From contig JADJSV010000001.1 of assembly GCA_016711505.1 (NCBI GenBank), positions 766,425 to 830,424 of the forward strand: a stretch of DNA of 64,000 bases, written 5' to 3'. Positions within the stretch are counted from its first letter, which is position 1; every line of letters begins with the position of its first letter. The translations under genes were made by a program, and so were the position numbers. The notes under the pieces were generated by a model, which was given only the letters and a program-made list of their open reading frames with translations, was not told the origin of the DNA and searched no databases. Shown piece after piece: positions 9,024 through 18,678 of the stretch. The stretch comes from Bacteroidota bacterium (GTDB lineage Bacteria; Bacteroidota; Bacteroidia; AKYH767-A; 2013-40CM-41-45).

Positions 9024-11165
9024 ATGGACGAAAAAGTATTGCTTAATGTTGAAGGAATGGATTGCGCAAACTGCGCTCTTTCGATTACACGTTCCTTACA
9101 AAAATCCGGATTTAAAGAAGTCACAGTTAACTTTGCTACCGGAGAAGTTTTATTTGATGTTATTGAACCTGTTAAAGTTGATGAAGCTGTTTCCAATATA
9201 AAGAAGCTTGGATATTCAGTTGTAAAAAGATCTGATCAACTGAATCAACAGACTGAACTTAGTCTTCCCGGAAACTCTTATACTGTTACAAGAAATAAAT
9301 TTCTGATTGCACTCCTTTTTACAATTCCCTTGTTCTTGCACATGTTCGTTCATCTGAACATTTTACATGACCCATATTTTCAATTAATCTGTTCTCTTCC
9401 TGTCCTCTTTATCGGAATCACACATTTTGGCAAGAGTGCTTATTTCTCCATCCGCTCCGGTGTGCCTAACATGGATGTATTAATTGTGATCGGTTCAACG
9501 GCGGCCTTCGTATATAGTATCCTTGGAATGTTTCTATATCCGGAAAGTACAGCCAACTATTTATTCTTTGAAACAGGTGCAACAATAGTAACATTGGTTT
9601 TGCTGGGAAATCTGATCGAACAAAAGTCAGTTAAGCAAACCACGACAGCTTTAAAGGACCTTGCATCACTACAACCATCTAAAGCGAAAATTATAATCTC
9701 ACGAAATGGAAATGAAGTTATCGAAGAAATTGCGATCGAAGAAATCCAAAAGAACGACATTTTACTTTTCAATACCGGCGATAGAATTGCTGTTGATGGC
9801 GAAATAGAATCAGGAACCGGTACCACTGATGAATCTATGCTAACCGGTGAAAGTCTTCCTGTATCAAAAACTGCAGGCGATAAAATTACCGGAGGTACAG
9901 TCTTGATCGAAGGTTCTGTCAGAATGAAAGTTGAGCGAACAAGTAAAGATTCTGCACTCGCTAAGATCATAGAACTTGTAAAGATCGCACAAAACAACAG
10001 ACCGGATATACAAAAACTCGGAGATAAGATCAGTGCTATCTTTGTGCCTGTAGTTTTACTGATCTCAATTGTTACTTTTCTGGTTGCAGCTTTCGTCGCC
10101 AACTTGCCATTATCAAAAGCTCTGCTTAACAGTATAGCTGTTCTGGTAATTTCTTGTCCATGTGCAATGGGCCTGGCAACACCTACGGCTGTGATCGCAG
10201 GAATAGGACGTGCAGCAAAAAATGGGATCCTGATCAAAGGTGGTTCAACATTGGAACAAATGGCAAAGATCAAGACCATAATTTTTGACAAGACCGGTAC
10301 ACTCACGACAGGTAAATTCCGTATAAAGAAAATAACTGCTGAATCACAATCTGAAAGTGAAATCAAATCTATCCTGTATTCTATCGAATCTTATTCATCA
10401 CACCCGATCGCAAAATCGATTCAATCAGAGTTGAAGGAATTTGCCTCGACAGCAATAAAATTTAAAACAGTTCAGGAAGATAAAGGAATTGGAATAAATG
10501 CAACAACAGAATCCGGAGATCTGTATAGCGCAGGCTCATATATGATGGTCAAACATTTTATTTCAAAAGACGAGCATAATATATATCTGTTAAAAAACAA
10601 TAAACTGATTGCAACGATTGATATTGAAGATGAAATAAAACCCGGAGTGAGAAGTTTGATTTCAAAGTTGAGAACATTGGGAATTAGAAGTGTCCTTCTT
10701 AGCGGCGATAAAAAAATCAGGTGCGAAGAAATTGCATTAGAATGCGGCATTGAAGAAGTATATTCCGAAAAACTTCCACATGAAAAGAGCAAGATCCTGG
10801 CAGACTACATGAAGGTTAGTCCAACAGCCATGTTTGGTGATGGCATCAACGATGCTCCTGCACTTTCCATGGCCAGTGTTGGTATTTCAATCAGTAATGC
10901 TTCGGATGTTGCTATTCAATCGTCACAGATTATTCTACTTGACAAAAATGATCTTTCTATTTTATTAAAAACAATTACAATCAGCCGGCTCACCTATTCT
11001 ACTATCAAACAAAATCTTTTCTGGGCATTCTTTTACAATACTGTTGCCATTCCATTTGCAGCTTTCGGCTTTCTGAATCCGATGATAGGTGCTTTGTCGA
11101 TGGCTTTCTCTGATGTAATTGTAATTGGCAATTCATTACGTTTGAAAACCCGGAAGATTTCATAA
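9024..11165 (+). CDS. copA: Copper-translocating P1B-type ATPase (CopA-like)
   Basis: The protein pumps Cu(I) out of the cytoplasm using ATP. It has one N-terminal heavy-metal-associated domain with GMDCANC (Cys14, Cys17), then paired hydrophobic helices, the actuator motif TGES, the intramembrane CPC (Cys378-Pro-Cys380) in SCPCAMGLATP, the phosphorylated DKTGT (Asp422), the P1B-specific SHPIAKS and GDGINDAPAL. The last helices carry YN and MAFS, the Cu(I)-subgroup signature. The length of 713 is normal. No CsoR/CueR regulator is adjacent; a 9-bp inverted repeat in the leader (8928-8936 with 8950-8959) could be regulatory, but this is uncertain. Confidence 0.92.
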   Translation: MDEKVLLNVEGMDCANCALSITRSLQKSGFKEVTVNFATGEVLFDVIEPVKVDEAVSNIKKLGYSVVKRSDQLNQQTELSLPGNSYTVTRNKFLIALLFTIPLFLHMFVHLNILHDPYFQLICSLPVLFIGITHFGKSAYFSIRSGVPNMDVLIVIGSTAAFVYSILGMFLYPESTANYLFFETGATIVTLVLLGNLIEQKSVKQTTTALKDLASLQPSKAKIIISRNGNEVIEEIAIEEIQKNDILLFNTGDRIAVDGEIESGTGTTDESMLTGESLPVSKTAGDKITGGTVLIEGSVRMKVERTSKDSALAKIIELVKIAQNNRPDIQKLGDKISAIFVPVVLLISIVTFLVAAFVANLPLSKALLNSIAVLVISCPCAMGLATPTAVIAGIGRAAKNGILIKGGSTLEQMAKIKTIIFDKTGTLTTGKFRIKKITAESQSESEIKSILYSIESYSSHPIAKSIQSELKEFASTAIKFKTVQEDKGIGINATTESGDLYSAGSYMMVKHFISKDEHNIYLLKNNKLIATIDIEDEIKPGVRSLISKLRTLGIRSVLLSGDKKIRCEEIALECGIEEVYSEKLPHEKSKILADYMKVSPTAMFGDGINDAPALSMASVGISISNASDVAIQSSQIILLDKNDLSILLKTITISRLTYSTIKQNLFWAFFYNTVAIPFAAFGFLNPMIGALSMAFSDVIVIGNSLRLKTRKIS

Positions 11166-11213
11166 ATTGCCTTCTCTAAATTTACTTTTATAAGAACTCC
11201 TGCAAATATATTG

Positions 11214-12353
11214 ATGATCGCTAAGTGGTATCCTTATCCGGAGGATCCCCAGTTTGGCGTTTTCATTCAAAAACACGCAGAGGCAATTGCAATCGATAAT
11301 AAAGTCGTTGTATTATTTGCTCATTCAATAGCCAATCTCCCTGTAAAGTATCAATTCGATATTTCGCAAAAAGAAAATTTGTTTGAAATAATTATTTCTT
11401 TCCGAAAGGATGAGTCAGCATTTGCAAATTTAATAAACGGCTTGCGATATTTTTCAGCGATCAGAAAAGGCGTTAAGAAAGGACAAACTTTTTTCCTGAA
11501 GCCCGATCTTATCCATGCCTACATCCTGCTCCGTACTGCTGTTGTTGCAAATTACCTGTCATTGATTTTAAAGGTACCTTATGTGGTAAATGAGCAATGG
11601 TCCGGTTACGCTACCGGTAAATTCTCCGAAGGGAATTTTGTAAAAAAAGCACTTACTAAATTCCTTGTAAAGAGATCATCCGGATTAGTAAGTGTTTCAA
11701 ATTTCTTACTCGATAAAATACATGCATGTGGAATATCGAATGAAAATGAAAAAGTAATTCCTAATTCAATTGAAGTAATAGCAAATTCAAACATTACAAA
11801 TAAAGAAAAAGTGAATGTTCTTCTGGTAGCTGATCAGGTTGATGAAATAAAAAATATCAGTGCAGTAATCAGATGTGTTGCTTCGATCAAAGATTCATCT
11901 CCGGATTTTGAATTGCGGATAATTGGTCAGGGAAAAGATAAAGAAATGCTGATCGAAATTGCCCGAGAGCTTGGTGTATTAAATTCGAATGTGATCTTTG
12001 AAGGCTTAAAGTCGAATCCAGAAGTTTATCAATATCTGCAGAAAAGTGATTTCCTTGTGATGAACAGCAGGTTCGAAACTTTTTCACTTATCTGCTGTGA
12101 AGCCTTGAGTTGCGGAAAACCGGTTTTAGCCACCCGTTGTGGTGGACCTCAGGAATTTATTGATGATGAAGTTGGAGTACTTATCGATGTTGATGATGAT
12201 GTACAATTGGCAAAAAAATTCCACTTTATGCTTACCCATTACAACCAATTTGATAGTCAAAAGATCATTTCAAAGGTAAAGGATCGATTCAGCAAGGAAA
12301 CTGTTAAAAAATTGTATGGAGAATTCTATAAAAAGGCTCTCGGTGATGATTAA
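11214..12353 (+). CDS. Family 4 glycosyltransferase (GT-B fold)
   Basis: The 379-residue protein starts MIAKWYPYPEDPQFGVFIQKHA, a common opening of GT4 enzymes that build exopolysaccharide or lipopolysaccharide. The C-terminal nucleotide-sugar-binding half is clear: VIRCVASIKDSS, LRIIGQGKDKEML, then FLVMNSRFETFSLICCEALSCGKPVLATRCGGPQEFI, including the E-x7-E-type motif. The start is uncertain: TTG 11211 is adjacent, and the upstream codons read NIL, as in relatives that begin MKILMIAKWYP, so a non-ATG start slightly further up is possible. It stands alone after copA. Confidence 0.88.
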   Translation: MIAKWYPYPEDPQFGVFIQKHAEAIAIDNKVVVLFAHSIANLPVKYQFDISQKENLFEIIISFRKDESAFANLINGLRYFSAIRKGVKKGQTFFLKPDLIHAYILLRTAVVANYLSLILKVPYVVNEQWSGYATGKFSEGNFVKKALTKFLVKRSSGLVSVSNFLLDKIHACGISNENEKVIPNSIEVIANSNITNKEKVNVLLVADQVDEIKNISAVIRCVASIKDSSPDFELRIIGQGKDKEMLIEIARELGVLNSNVIFEGLKSNPEVYQYLQKSDFLVMNSRFETFSLICCEALSCGKPVLATRCGGPQEFIDDEVGVLIDVDDDVQLAKKFHFMLTHYNQFDSQKIISKVKDRFSKETVKKLYGEFYKKALGDD

Positions 12354-12362
12354 AACGCCGTT

Positions 12363-12398
12363 TTTAGAATCTGCCTGACTTTCGGCAATTCTAATTTT
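12363..12398 (+). terminator. Possible terminator of the glycosyltransferase gene
   Basis: Stem TTAGAAT-C-TGCC (12364-12375) with GGCA-ATTCTAA (12384-12394), one bulged C, followed by a short T-rich stretch. It is weaker than the other terminators here. Confidence 0.5.
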
Positions 12399-12466
12399 CT
12401 GAAATTGAGTCTGTCACCATAAAGCCACAAAAACTGATTTTAACTCATTTATAGAGTTAAAATATG

Positions 12467-12497
12467 TTTGGATTAGAGAATGATTTCTTTAAATTTG
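12467..12497 (+). promoter_or_regulatory. Bacteroidota promoter of the BNR/T9SS gene, with long leader
   Basis: TTTG (12467-12470), 19-bp spacer, TAAATTTG (12490-12497). Transcription from here would give a 5' leader of about 210 nt before the ATG at 12713. The leader holds no gene I can support: a 64-codon reading frame at 12480-12674 starts upstream of the predicted transcription start and has no recognisable features. Confidence 0.65.
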
Positions 12498-12712
12498 TGC
12501 GAGAAAATTGAAACTGTAATGCTAATCTGGTCCTGCGGATCAAATACCGAAAGTCTTTCTCCCAATTCGATTGATTACAACTTCTTAGATGAGGAACACT
12601 TTTTGAATGTCATTATTGTATCAAATTTCCCTTCTTCATCGGGGATTGTTTCTAAATCACTTAACTTCGTCTGATAAATCAGAAATTATACTAACCTAAA
12701 ATCAAATTTATA

Positions 12713-14683
12713 ATGAAAAAAAAATTACTCTTATTGTTAACCTTTGCGGTTAGCTTAAGTGCGCAAGCTCAGAATTCGTCTCGGATTCCGCAAGGATTTC
12801 GTAAGGCTACTATCCCGGCTGCCATTAAAAACCGTGCTGTTACTATTGATGCAAGAAAAAGTAGTATTGATAACGGAATTCCGTTTAACCAATCGACAAA
12901 CCCTGTAACAAGTCCGCGCCTTTCTGTACCTCAGTCAAACAGAATTGCAGGTGGTCTTATCAGTGAGGTTGCGGTAGGTCACACTTTTTATGATCTTCAA
13001 ACAAACAATGCAATCAGTAACAGAATTGTTTATAATGATGATGGGTCTTATTCAGTTGCATGGACGTACAGTCCATTTGACAATGATTTACTTTATCCTC
13101 TTCGTGGAACTGGTTACAACTATTCTGCTGATGGTATTACTTGGCAGTTTCCGGGCGTACCGGGCTTCCCTGGTCCCAATACAAGAATTGAAAATGAGAG
13201 AACAGGTTTCACTAATATCGTGAATACAACTTCAGGATCTGAATTTGCTGTAGCTCACGGATTAACAGCTATGACTATGACTTATCGTCCTGTTAAAGGA
13301 ACTGGTGCATGGACAACAAGCAAACCTTGGGGTAATAATACTACTGACACATGGCCAAAAGCTATTGCAGGTGGAAACAACATGGCGTATGCAATTTTCC
13401 AGGGAGCTGGCGTTACTGATCCTCCTGTTCCTGTATTAGGACAACAAGGACCATTCTTTTTCTCAAGATCTACAGATGGTGGAGTTACTTGGAGTCCGAA
13501 AGAAGTTCTTCCGGGTACAGACTCAACTTTCTATAAAGGTTTTGGTGGAGATGAATATGCAATTGATGCAAGAGGAAATACTGTAGCTATTGTTCTTGGT
13601 AGTACTATCACTGACCTTATGTTATTGAAGTCAACTGATGCTGGACTTACCTGGACTAAAACTATTATTTACAGATGTCCAATTCCTATGTTTGATACAA
13701 ATGGTATGACATCAGATACAAATGCAGATGGCGTAGCAGATACAGTTATGTCTCATGGTGGTGATCAGGCAGTAGTGATTGATGAAAATGATTCTTGCCA
13801 TATATTTTTCTCTGATGTACGTTGGATGAGAGATAGTGCAACAACAGCAGGAAGTTACTCTTATTTTCCTAGTACTGATGGATTGGAATACTGGAATGAG
13901 TCTATGAGTGAAGGTGGTTTTCAGTTAATCGCTGCAGCAGAAGATTTAAATGGTAATAATGTACTTGATGCTCCATCAGATCCGACATGTGATTTCCCAT
14001 GGGGAAATTATGGTGGCGGTATCACAGGATTCCCTTCAGCGGGTATCGATGCCAGTGGAACACTTTACCTTTCATACCAAACTATCAATGAACTTGCTGA
14101 TACTACAACTTATAAACAAGCACATAGACACGTCTATGTTATGACATCTCCTGATAAAGGAGCTACATGGACTTATCCACACAACATCGTTCCAATGATT
14201 ATTGATAATGGTGATGGTGAAAATGAAGAAGCAGTTTATGCAGCATTACCGAAAAAAGTTGGAAGTGTTCTTTCTGTATTGTATCAACGTGACCCGGCAC
14301 CGGGACATGCACTTGCAGCAGATCCATCTTGTGATCGTTCTAATAATATTTATAATTCAAGCCTTATCATGTTTGCACAATATGATATCGCAAACATCGT
14401 AGGAATTAAAGGTATTAGCTCTAATGATCTTTTCATTACTCAAGCATATCCTAATCCAACTTCAGGAATGGCGTATTTCAACGTAACAACTAAAACTAAT
14501 GAAGATATGGCGATCACAGTTACTGATCTTCTAGGTAAAGTTGTTTATTCTGAAATTAAAAACAACGTTGCTGCAGGTATTACAACTGTTTCATTGAATG
14601 CACAAGACTGGAATTCCGGTATGTATACATACAATGTTATTTCAGGTGGCAAATCAGCTACAGGCAAACTAATCGTTCAGTAA
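12713..14683 (+). CDS. Secreted BNR/Asp-box beta-propeller-like protein with T9SS type A sorting domain
   Basis: The product has 656 residues with a signal peptide (KKKLLLLLTFAVSLSAQAQ). Asp-box motifs of sialidase/BNR propellers recur: SRSTDGGVTWSP, KSTDAGLTWTKT and SPDKGATWTYP. The last 80 residues form a type A C-terminal domain (AYPNPTSGMAYFNV, LLGKVVYSE, GMYTYNVISGGKSATGKLIVQ), so it should be exported by the Por/T9SS machinery and fixed to, or released from, the surface. The sialidase catalytic set is not evident, so I do not assign sialidase activity. It is a single gene with its own promoter and a strong terminator. Confidence 0.87.
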   Translation: MKKKLLLLLTFAVSLSAQAQNSSRIPQGFRKATIPAAIKNRAVTIDARKSSIDNGIPFNQSTNPVTSPRLSVPQSNRIAGGLISEVAVGHTFYDLQTNNAISNRIVYNDDGSYSVAWTYSPFDNDLLYPLRGTGYNYSADGITWQFPGVPGFPGPNTRIENERTGFTNIVNTTSGSEFAVAHGLTAMTMTYRPVKGTGAWTTSKPWGNNTTDTWPKAIAGGNNMAYAIFQGAGVTDPPVPVLGQQGPFFFSRSTDGGVTWSPKEVLPGTDSTFYKGFGGDEYAIDARGNTVAIVLGSTITDLMLLKSTDAGLTWTKTIIYRCPIPMFDTNGMTSDTNADGVADTVMSHGGDQAVVIDENDSCHIFFSDVRWMRDSATTAGSYSYFPSTDGLEYWNESMSEGGFQLIAAAEDLNGNNVLDAPSDPTCDFPWGNYGGGITGFPSAGIDASGTLYLSYQTINELADTTTYKQAHRHVYVMTSPDKGATWTYPHNIVPMIIDNGDGENEEAVYAALPKKVGSVLSVLYQRDPAPGHALAADPSCDRSNNIYNSSLIMFAQYDIANIVGIKGISSNDLFITQAYPNPTSGMAYFNVTTKTNEDMAITVTDLLGKVVYSEIKNNVAAGITTVSLNAQDWNSGMYTYNVISGGKSATGKLIVQ

Positions 14684-14715
14684 TTTTTTGAACGCATAGT
14701 TAATAACAAATAAAG

Positions 14716-14754
14716 AAAAAAGGCCGTCAGGAAAGTTTCCTGACGGCCTTTTTT
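14716..14754. terminator. Strong bidirectional terminator
   Basis: An 18-bp stem, A6-GGCCGTCAGGAA with its complement ending in T6, between the convergent T9SS gene and bshB1. The A and T flanks make it work on both strands. Confidence 0.9.
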
Positions 14755-14777
14755 CTTTTCACTTTTCACTTTTCACT
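14754..14777. repeat. 7-bp tandem repeat CTTTTCA
   Basis: Three copies of CTTTTCA plus a partial one, immediately next to the terminator and ending just before the bshB1 stop codon. No function is evident. Confidence 0.6.
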
Positions 14778-14782
14778 TTTTA

Positions 14783-15499
14783 TTATTTTAGATATGTAAG
14801 ATCCACTAACCCCGGTGTTCTTTCCACAGTAAACCCTTCACCATATTTAAAACCGGCCGGCCGGCCAAATTCTATAGCACGGCCTTTTAAAAAATCTAAA
14901 AACTCTCTTGTAGAAATCGCAGTTTCGGGTCCTGATGTACCCGGCTGATAAAATTGTGTTTTATATGCTAAGACCGATTCCATTTTCTGTTCCCACTCCT
15001 CCGAAATATCCACTACAAAATCCGGTTTAATGTATCGGTCCTGGATGTAATGATATACAGCAGTCGGACGCCATGGTTCTTGTCGGACACCTGAATCCAT
15101 TGTCTCCACTTTTAACAAGCCTGACAAAAAAACCGAATCTGTAAGGAGGTCCGATCCACGTCCATGATCAGGATGTCTGTCATTGATAGCATTGCCCAAA
15201 ACAATCTGCGGCCGGTACTTACGAATCATTCTTACGATTTCAAGTTTATGAGTTTTATCGTTTAAAAAATACCCATCAGACATATTCAGATTTTCCCTGA
15301 TATGCAATCCCATGATCTTTGAAGCCGCTTCCGCTTCTGACTTTCTGGTCTCTGCCGTTCCCCTTGTTCCAAGTTCACCATTTGTAAGGTCTACAATGCC
15401 ACACTTATAGCCCTTTTTTATATGATTTATCAAGGTCCCGGATGCACTTAATTCAACATCATCAGGATGCGCTCCAAAAGCAAGTATGTCTAATTTCAT
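14783..15499 (-). CDS. bshB1: Bacillithiol biosynthesis deacetylase BshB1
   Basis: The enzyme removes the acetyl group from GlcNAc-malate, the second step in making the thiol bacillithiol. It is a PIG-L/LmbE-family zinc deacetylase: the metal motif AHPDD stands at residues 10-14 (KLDILAFGAHPDDVELS), followed by TNGELGTRGT and the second metal region NDRHPDHGRGSDL. From ATG 15499 the length is 238, the family norm; the longer frame starting at 15553 adds 18 unrelated residues. The other bacillithiol genes (bshA, bshC) are not in this window. Confidence 0.93.
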   Translation of the reverse strand: MKLDILAFGAHPDDVELSASGTLINHIKKGYKCGIVDLTNGELGTRGTAETRKSEAEAASKIMGLHIRENLNMSDGYFLNDKTHKLEIVRMIRKYRPQIVLGNAINDRHPDHGRGSDLLTDSVFLSGLLKVETMDSGVRQEPWRPTAVYHYIQDRYIKPDFVVDISEEWEQKMESVLAYKTQFYQPGTSGPETAISTREFLDFLKGRAIEFGRPAGFKYGEGFTVERTPGLVDLTYLK

Positions 15500-15603
15500 A
15501 GGATAGTTAAATAAGTACTTCGTACATTTATTCCGGTCAAAAATAACAATCAACTTCGTATTAAAATACTTTTTTTAATTTCGAAGAATTCTAATCCACA
15601 TTT

Positions 15604-17007
15604 ATGAAAATTTCTTTTCATGGTGCAGCACGCACAGTTACCGGAAGTAAGCATTTGCTAAAACTGAATAGTGGTTTGAATATCTTGCTGGATTGCGGAT
15701 TTTTTCAAGGACTTGGTTCGGAAACAGATGCTTTAAACCGCCACTTTGGCTTTGAACCTTCGGAAGTTGATATCCTTATTCTATCACATGCTCATATTGA
15801 CCATTCAGGAAATATTCCATTGTTGGTAAAACAAGGTTTTAAAGGTAAGATCTACTGTACAGCAGCGACTCATGATCTGGCTGCAATAATGCTTGCTGAT
15901 ACGGCACATATTCAGGAAAATGATCTCAAATACATTAATAAGAAACGAGAAGCAAAAGGTAAAACTCTGCTAGAACCCATTTATACTATTGAAGATGTCG
16001 ATGCAGCAATGGAATTGTTTTTCACACTTCCTTATCGTAAAGAAATTGAGATTGCTCCTGATGTTAAAGTATCTTTTACTGACAGCGGACACATCCTTGG
16101 TGCAGCTGCTGTTAATATGAAAATAAAAGAAAACGGAAAAGAGATACGATTGACATTTACCGGTGATATAGGCAGGCCTGGAGATAAAATTTTAAAAGTT
16201 CCGGACCCTTTTCCACAAGCAGAATATATTATTTGTGAAAGTACTTACGGTAACAGACTTCATGATACAACAGAAGATTCTGAAAGAAAGTTGCTTGACA
16301 TTGTTAAGCAAACATGTATAGAAAAGAAAGGAAAGCTGATCATTCCTGCCTTTAGTCTTGGAAGAACGCAGGAAGTAGTTTACGTTCTGAACATCCTGAA
16401 AAATGCAGGTCTACTCCCTCCTATTCCTGTTTATGTTGATAGTCCACTATCTGTTAATGCTACTGCCATTATGAAAGCTCATCCGGAATGTTTCAATGGT
16501 GAGATACTTAAATTATTAAGAGAAGATCCGGATCCTTTTGGTTTTGATAACCTCCATTACATTCAGCAGGTGAAAGATTCTATTGCATTAAACGATATGG
16601 ATAAACCGATGATCATTATTTCTGCATCGGGTATGGCGGATGCCGGAAGAGTAAAACATCATATTAAAAATAACATCAAGGATAAAAAGAACACAATTCT
16701 ATTAGTAGGATATTGTTCACCCGGCTCTTTAGGTGGAAGGCTTGCAGCCGGACAAAAAGAAGTCCACATATTTGGAAAAGAATATGAGGTTTTATGTGAC
16801 GTTGTTCAAATGAATAGTTACAGTGCGCATGGTGATTATAATGAGATGTTACAATATCTTTCTTGTCAGAAACCGGAAGAAATTAAAGAAATGTTCTTAG
16901 TACATGGTGAGTATGAAGTTCAGGTTGACTGGAAAGAGAAATTACTCGATAAAGGTTTCAGAAAAATTACCATCCCTGAACTACATTCAACTTTTGAAAT
17001 AAACTGA
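15604..17007 (+). CDS. Beta-CASP metallo-beta-lactamase-fold RNA-processing nuclease (YSH1/CPSF-like)
   Basis: The 467-residue protein has the metallo-beta-lactamase metal motif HAHIDHSG (about residue 62), TDSGHILGAA and TFTGDIGRPGDK. Then comes the beta-CASP domain with IPAFSLGRTQEVVY, ISASGMADAGRVKHH and the terminal HSAHGDY. This order matches bacterial CPSF-like exo/endoribonucleases. It lacks the C-terminal domain of RNase J. The stop codon overlaps the start of ccmB by one base, so it leads, or is part of, the ccm transcript. Confidence 0.9.
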   Translation: MKISFHGAARTVTGSKHLLKLNSGLNILLDCGFFQGLGSETDALNRHFGFEPSEVDILILSHAHIDHSGNIPLLVKQGFKGKIYCTAATHDLAAIMLADTAHIQENDLKYINKKREAKGKTLLEPIYTIEDVDAAMELFFTLPYRKEIEIAPDVKVSFTDSGHILGAAAVNMKIKENGKEIRLTFTGDIGRPGDKILKVPDPFPQAEYIICESTYGNRLHDTTEDSERKLLDIVKQTCIEKKGKLIIPAFSLGRTQEVVYVLNILKNAGLLPPIPVYVDSPLSVNATAIMKAHPECFNGEILKLLREDPDPFGFDNLHYIQQVKDSIALNDMDKPMIIISASGMADAGRVKHHIKNNIKDKKNTILLVGYCSPGSLGGRLAAGQKEVHIFGKEYEVLCDVVQMNSYSAHGDYNEMLQYLSCQKPEEIKEMFLVHGEYEVQVDWKEKLLDKGFRKITIPELHSTFEIN

Positions 17008-17660
17008 TGAATATAGTATTGCAGCTTATACAAAAAGAAATTAAAAGCGAATGGAAGCAAAAGTATGCTTTCAATGGATTGCTATTGTATGTTGTAAGTA
17101 CTGTATTTGTTTGCTATTTATCGTTCCGTCAAATTGTTGATCTGCCAACGTGGAATGCTTTATTCTGGATCATTCAACTTTTTGCAGGAGTAAATGCTAT
17201 TTCAAAAAGTTTCCTGCAGGAAGGCCGCGGAAGGATGTTATATTATTATACTATTTCAAATGCAAGATCATTTATTTTAGCTAAGATCATTTACAATCTT
17301 CTGCTGATGTTAGTGCTGTCAGGTTTCAATCTTATTTTTTATTCACTCTTTATCGGAAATCCGGTGCAAAATATGCCAATGTTTATTCTGGCAATGGTCT
17401 TGGGAAGTGCAGGATTTTCAGCAGTACTGGCAATGGTTTCTGCAATTGCTTCAAAGGCAGGAAATAATTTTGCATTGATGTCGATCTTAAGTTTTCCTAT
17501 CCTGATTCCTATTCTCATGGTCACCATCCGGTTTTCAAAGAATGCTATGGACGGAATTGCCTGGGCAGTGAATCAACAATTCGCAATTATATTACTTGCA
17601 TTGATTGCAATGGTCTTTGCATTATCATATCTACTCTTCCCTTACCTTTGGCGTGATTAA
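17007..17660 (+). CDS. ccmB: Haem exporter / cytochrome c maturation protein CcmB
   Basis: A 217-residue inner-membrane protein with six hydrophobic segments. The opening QLIQKEIKSEWKQKYAFNG and the LFWIIQLFAGVNAISKSFLQE region match CcmB, the membrane subunit of the CcmAB ABC transporter, which drives release of haem from CcmE. The ATG overlaps the previous stop (ATGA). No ccmA ATPase gene is adjacent, so the partner must be encoded elsewhere. Confidence 0.88.
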   Translation: MNIVLQLIQKEIKSEWKQKYAFNGLLLYVVSTVFVCYLSFRQIVDLPTWNALFWIIQLFAGVNAISKSFLQEGRGRMLYYYTISNARSFILAKIIYNLLLMLVLSGFNLIFYSLFIGNPVQNMPMFILAMVLGSAGFSAVLAMVSAIASKAGNNFALMSILSFPILIPILMVTIRFSKNAMDGIAWAVNQQFAIILLALIAMVFALSYLLFPYLWRD

Positions 17661-17677
17661 TAATTCGAATCAACACT

Positions 17678-18364
17678 ATGAAAAATAATACTACATCTGT
17701 ATTTTCAGGTTTACAATGGTGGAAATGGCTCTGTATTGTATTGCTATTCTATACCTTTTACCAGGGACTTATGATTGAAGTGCCACGAATGGCAATTTTG
17801 CATGAAACGATCCGAAACTTATTCTTTCATGTAACGATGTGGTTCTCTATGATCATTATGATGTTTGCATCTTTGGTTTATGGTATCCGCTACCTTTCTT
17901 CAAACGATATCAAATTCGATATCAAAGCCAGTGAGTCTGCATATACCGGAGTATTTTTAGGAATCCTGGGTCTTGCAACAGGAAGTCTATGGGCAAAATA
18001 TACCTGGGGCGCCTGGTGGGTCAATGATGCTAAATTAAATGGTGCAGCTGCAGCCATGCTTGTTTATTTTGCCTATATCATTTTGAGAGGATCAATTGAT
18101 GATGAACATAAGAGAGCAAAGCTGTCAAGTGTGTATGGGATTTTTGCATTCACTATGATGCTTGTCTTCATTATGATTCTCCCTCGTCTTACAGATTCAC
18201 TTCATCCGGGAAATGGCGGCAATCCCGGTTTCAGCAATTACGATCTTGATAGCAAAATGCGGACAGTTTTTTATCCTGCAGTAATTGGCTGGGCTCTGCT
18301 TGCAACCTGGATCACAGAAATTAACGTTCGAATAAAAGTCCTTAAAAATAAATCAGAAGAATAA
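17678..18364 (+). CDS. ccmC: Haem-handling membrane protein CcmC (CcsA/CcmC family)
   Basis: A 228-residue protein with six predicted membrane helices. The Trp-rich haem-binding loop reads KYTWGAWWVNDAKLN (about 108-122), and conserved His residues occur in HETIRNLFFHVTMW and in the last loop (DSLHPGN). CcmC loads haem onto CcmE. It lies 17 bp after ccmB and 2 bp before the CcmD-like gene, within one operon. Confidence 0.9.
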   Translation: MKNNTTSVFSGLQWWKWLCIVLLFYTFYQGLMIEVPRMAILHETIRNLFFHVTMWFSMIIMMFASLVYGIRYLSSNDIKFDIKASESAYTGVFLGILGLATGSLWAKYTWGAWWVNDAKLNGAAAAMLVYFAYIILRGSIDDEHKRAKLSSVYGIFAFTMMLVFIMILPRLTDSLHPGNGGNPGFSNYDLDSKMRTVFYPAVIGWALLATWITEINVRIKVLKNKSEE

Positions 18365-18366
18365 TC

Positions 18367-18591
18367 ATGAAAAAAAATCACCTTCTCTTCTATTCAATAC
18401 TCCTTTCGTTTCTTCCGCTATTGACCTTTGCACAAGGTAGTACTGAAGAAATGGCCGATATAATGAGATCGAATGGAAAGATCTTCGTTGTCATCGGAGT
18501 CATTAGCATCATTTTACTGGGTATTCTTATCTTTCTCCTCATCATTGACAAAAAAGTGCGTGTTTTAGAGAAAAATCAGCATAAAAAGTAA
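18367..18591 (+). CDS. ccmD: Small membrane protein CcmD-like
   Basis: A 74-residue protein with a signal-like N-terminus (LLFYSILLSFLPLLTFAQ), a short periplasmic part (EEMADIMRSNGKIFVVIG) and one membrane helix (IGVISIILLGILIFLLIID) with a basic C-terminal tail. Bacteroidota CcmD-family proteins have this design and this position between ccmC and ccmE. CcmD holds the CcmABC-CcmE complex together. Confidence 0.78.
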   Translation: MKKNHLLFYSILLSFLPLLTFAQGSTEEMADIMRSNGKIFVVIGVISIILLGILIFLLIIDKKVRVLEKNQHKK

Positions 18592-18678
18592 ATTTCCGGC
18601 TAAAATCTTCATCGAAAAAATACAGAATTGCTACTGATTTTAATGCTAAATTTGCATTTCATTTAAGTACCGCATTCT

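Noticed and set aside
9557..10366. 269-codon open frame on the minus strand
   Set aside because: It is antisense to copA, which has all P-type ATPase motifs; the translated product has no recognisable domain.
12480..12674. 64-codon frame in the leader of the T9SS gene
   Set aside because: It starts upstream of the predicted transcription start, has no family features and is probably non-coding.
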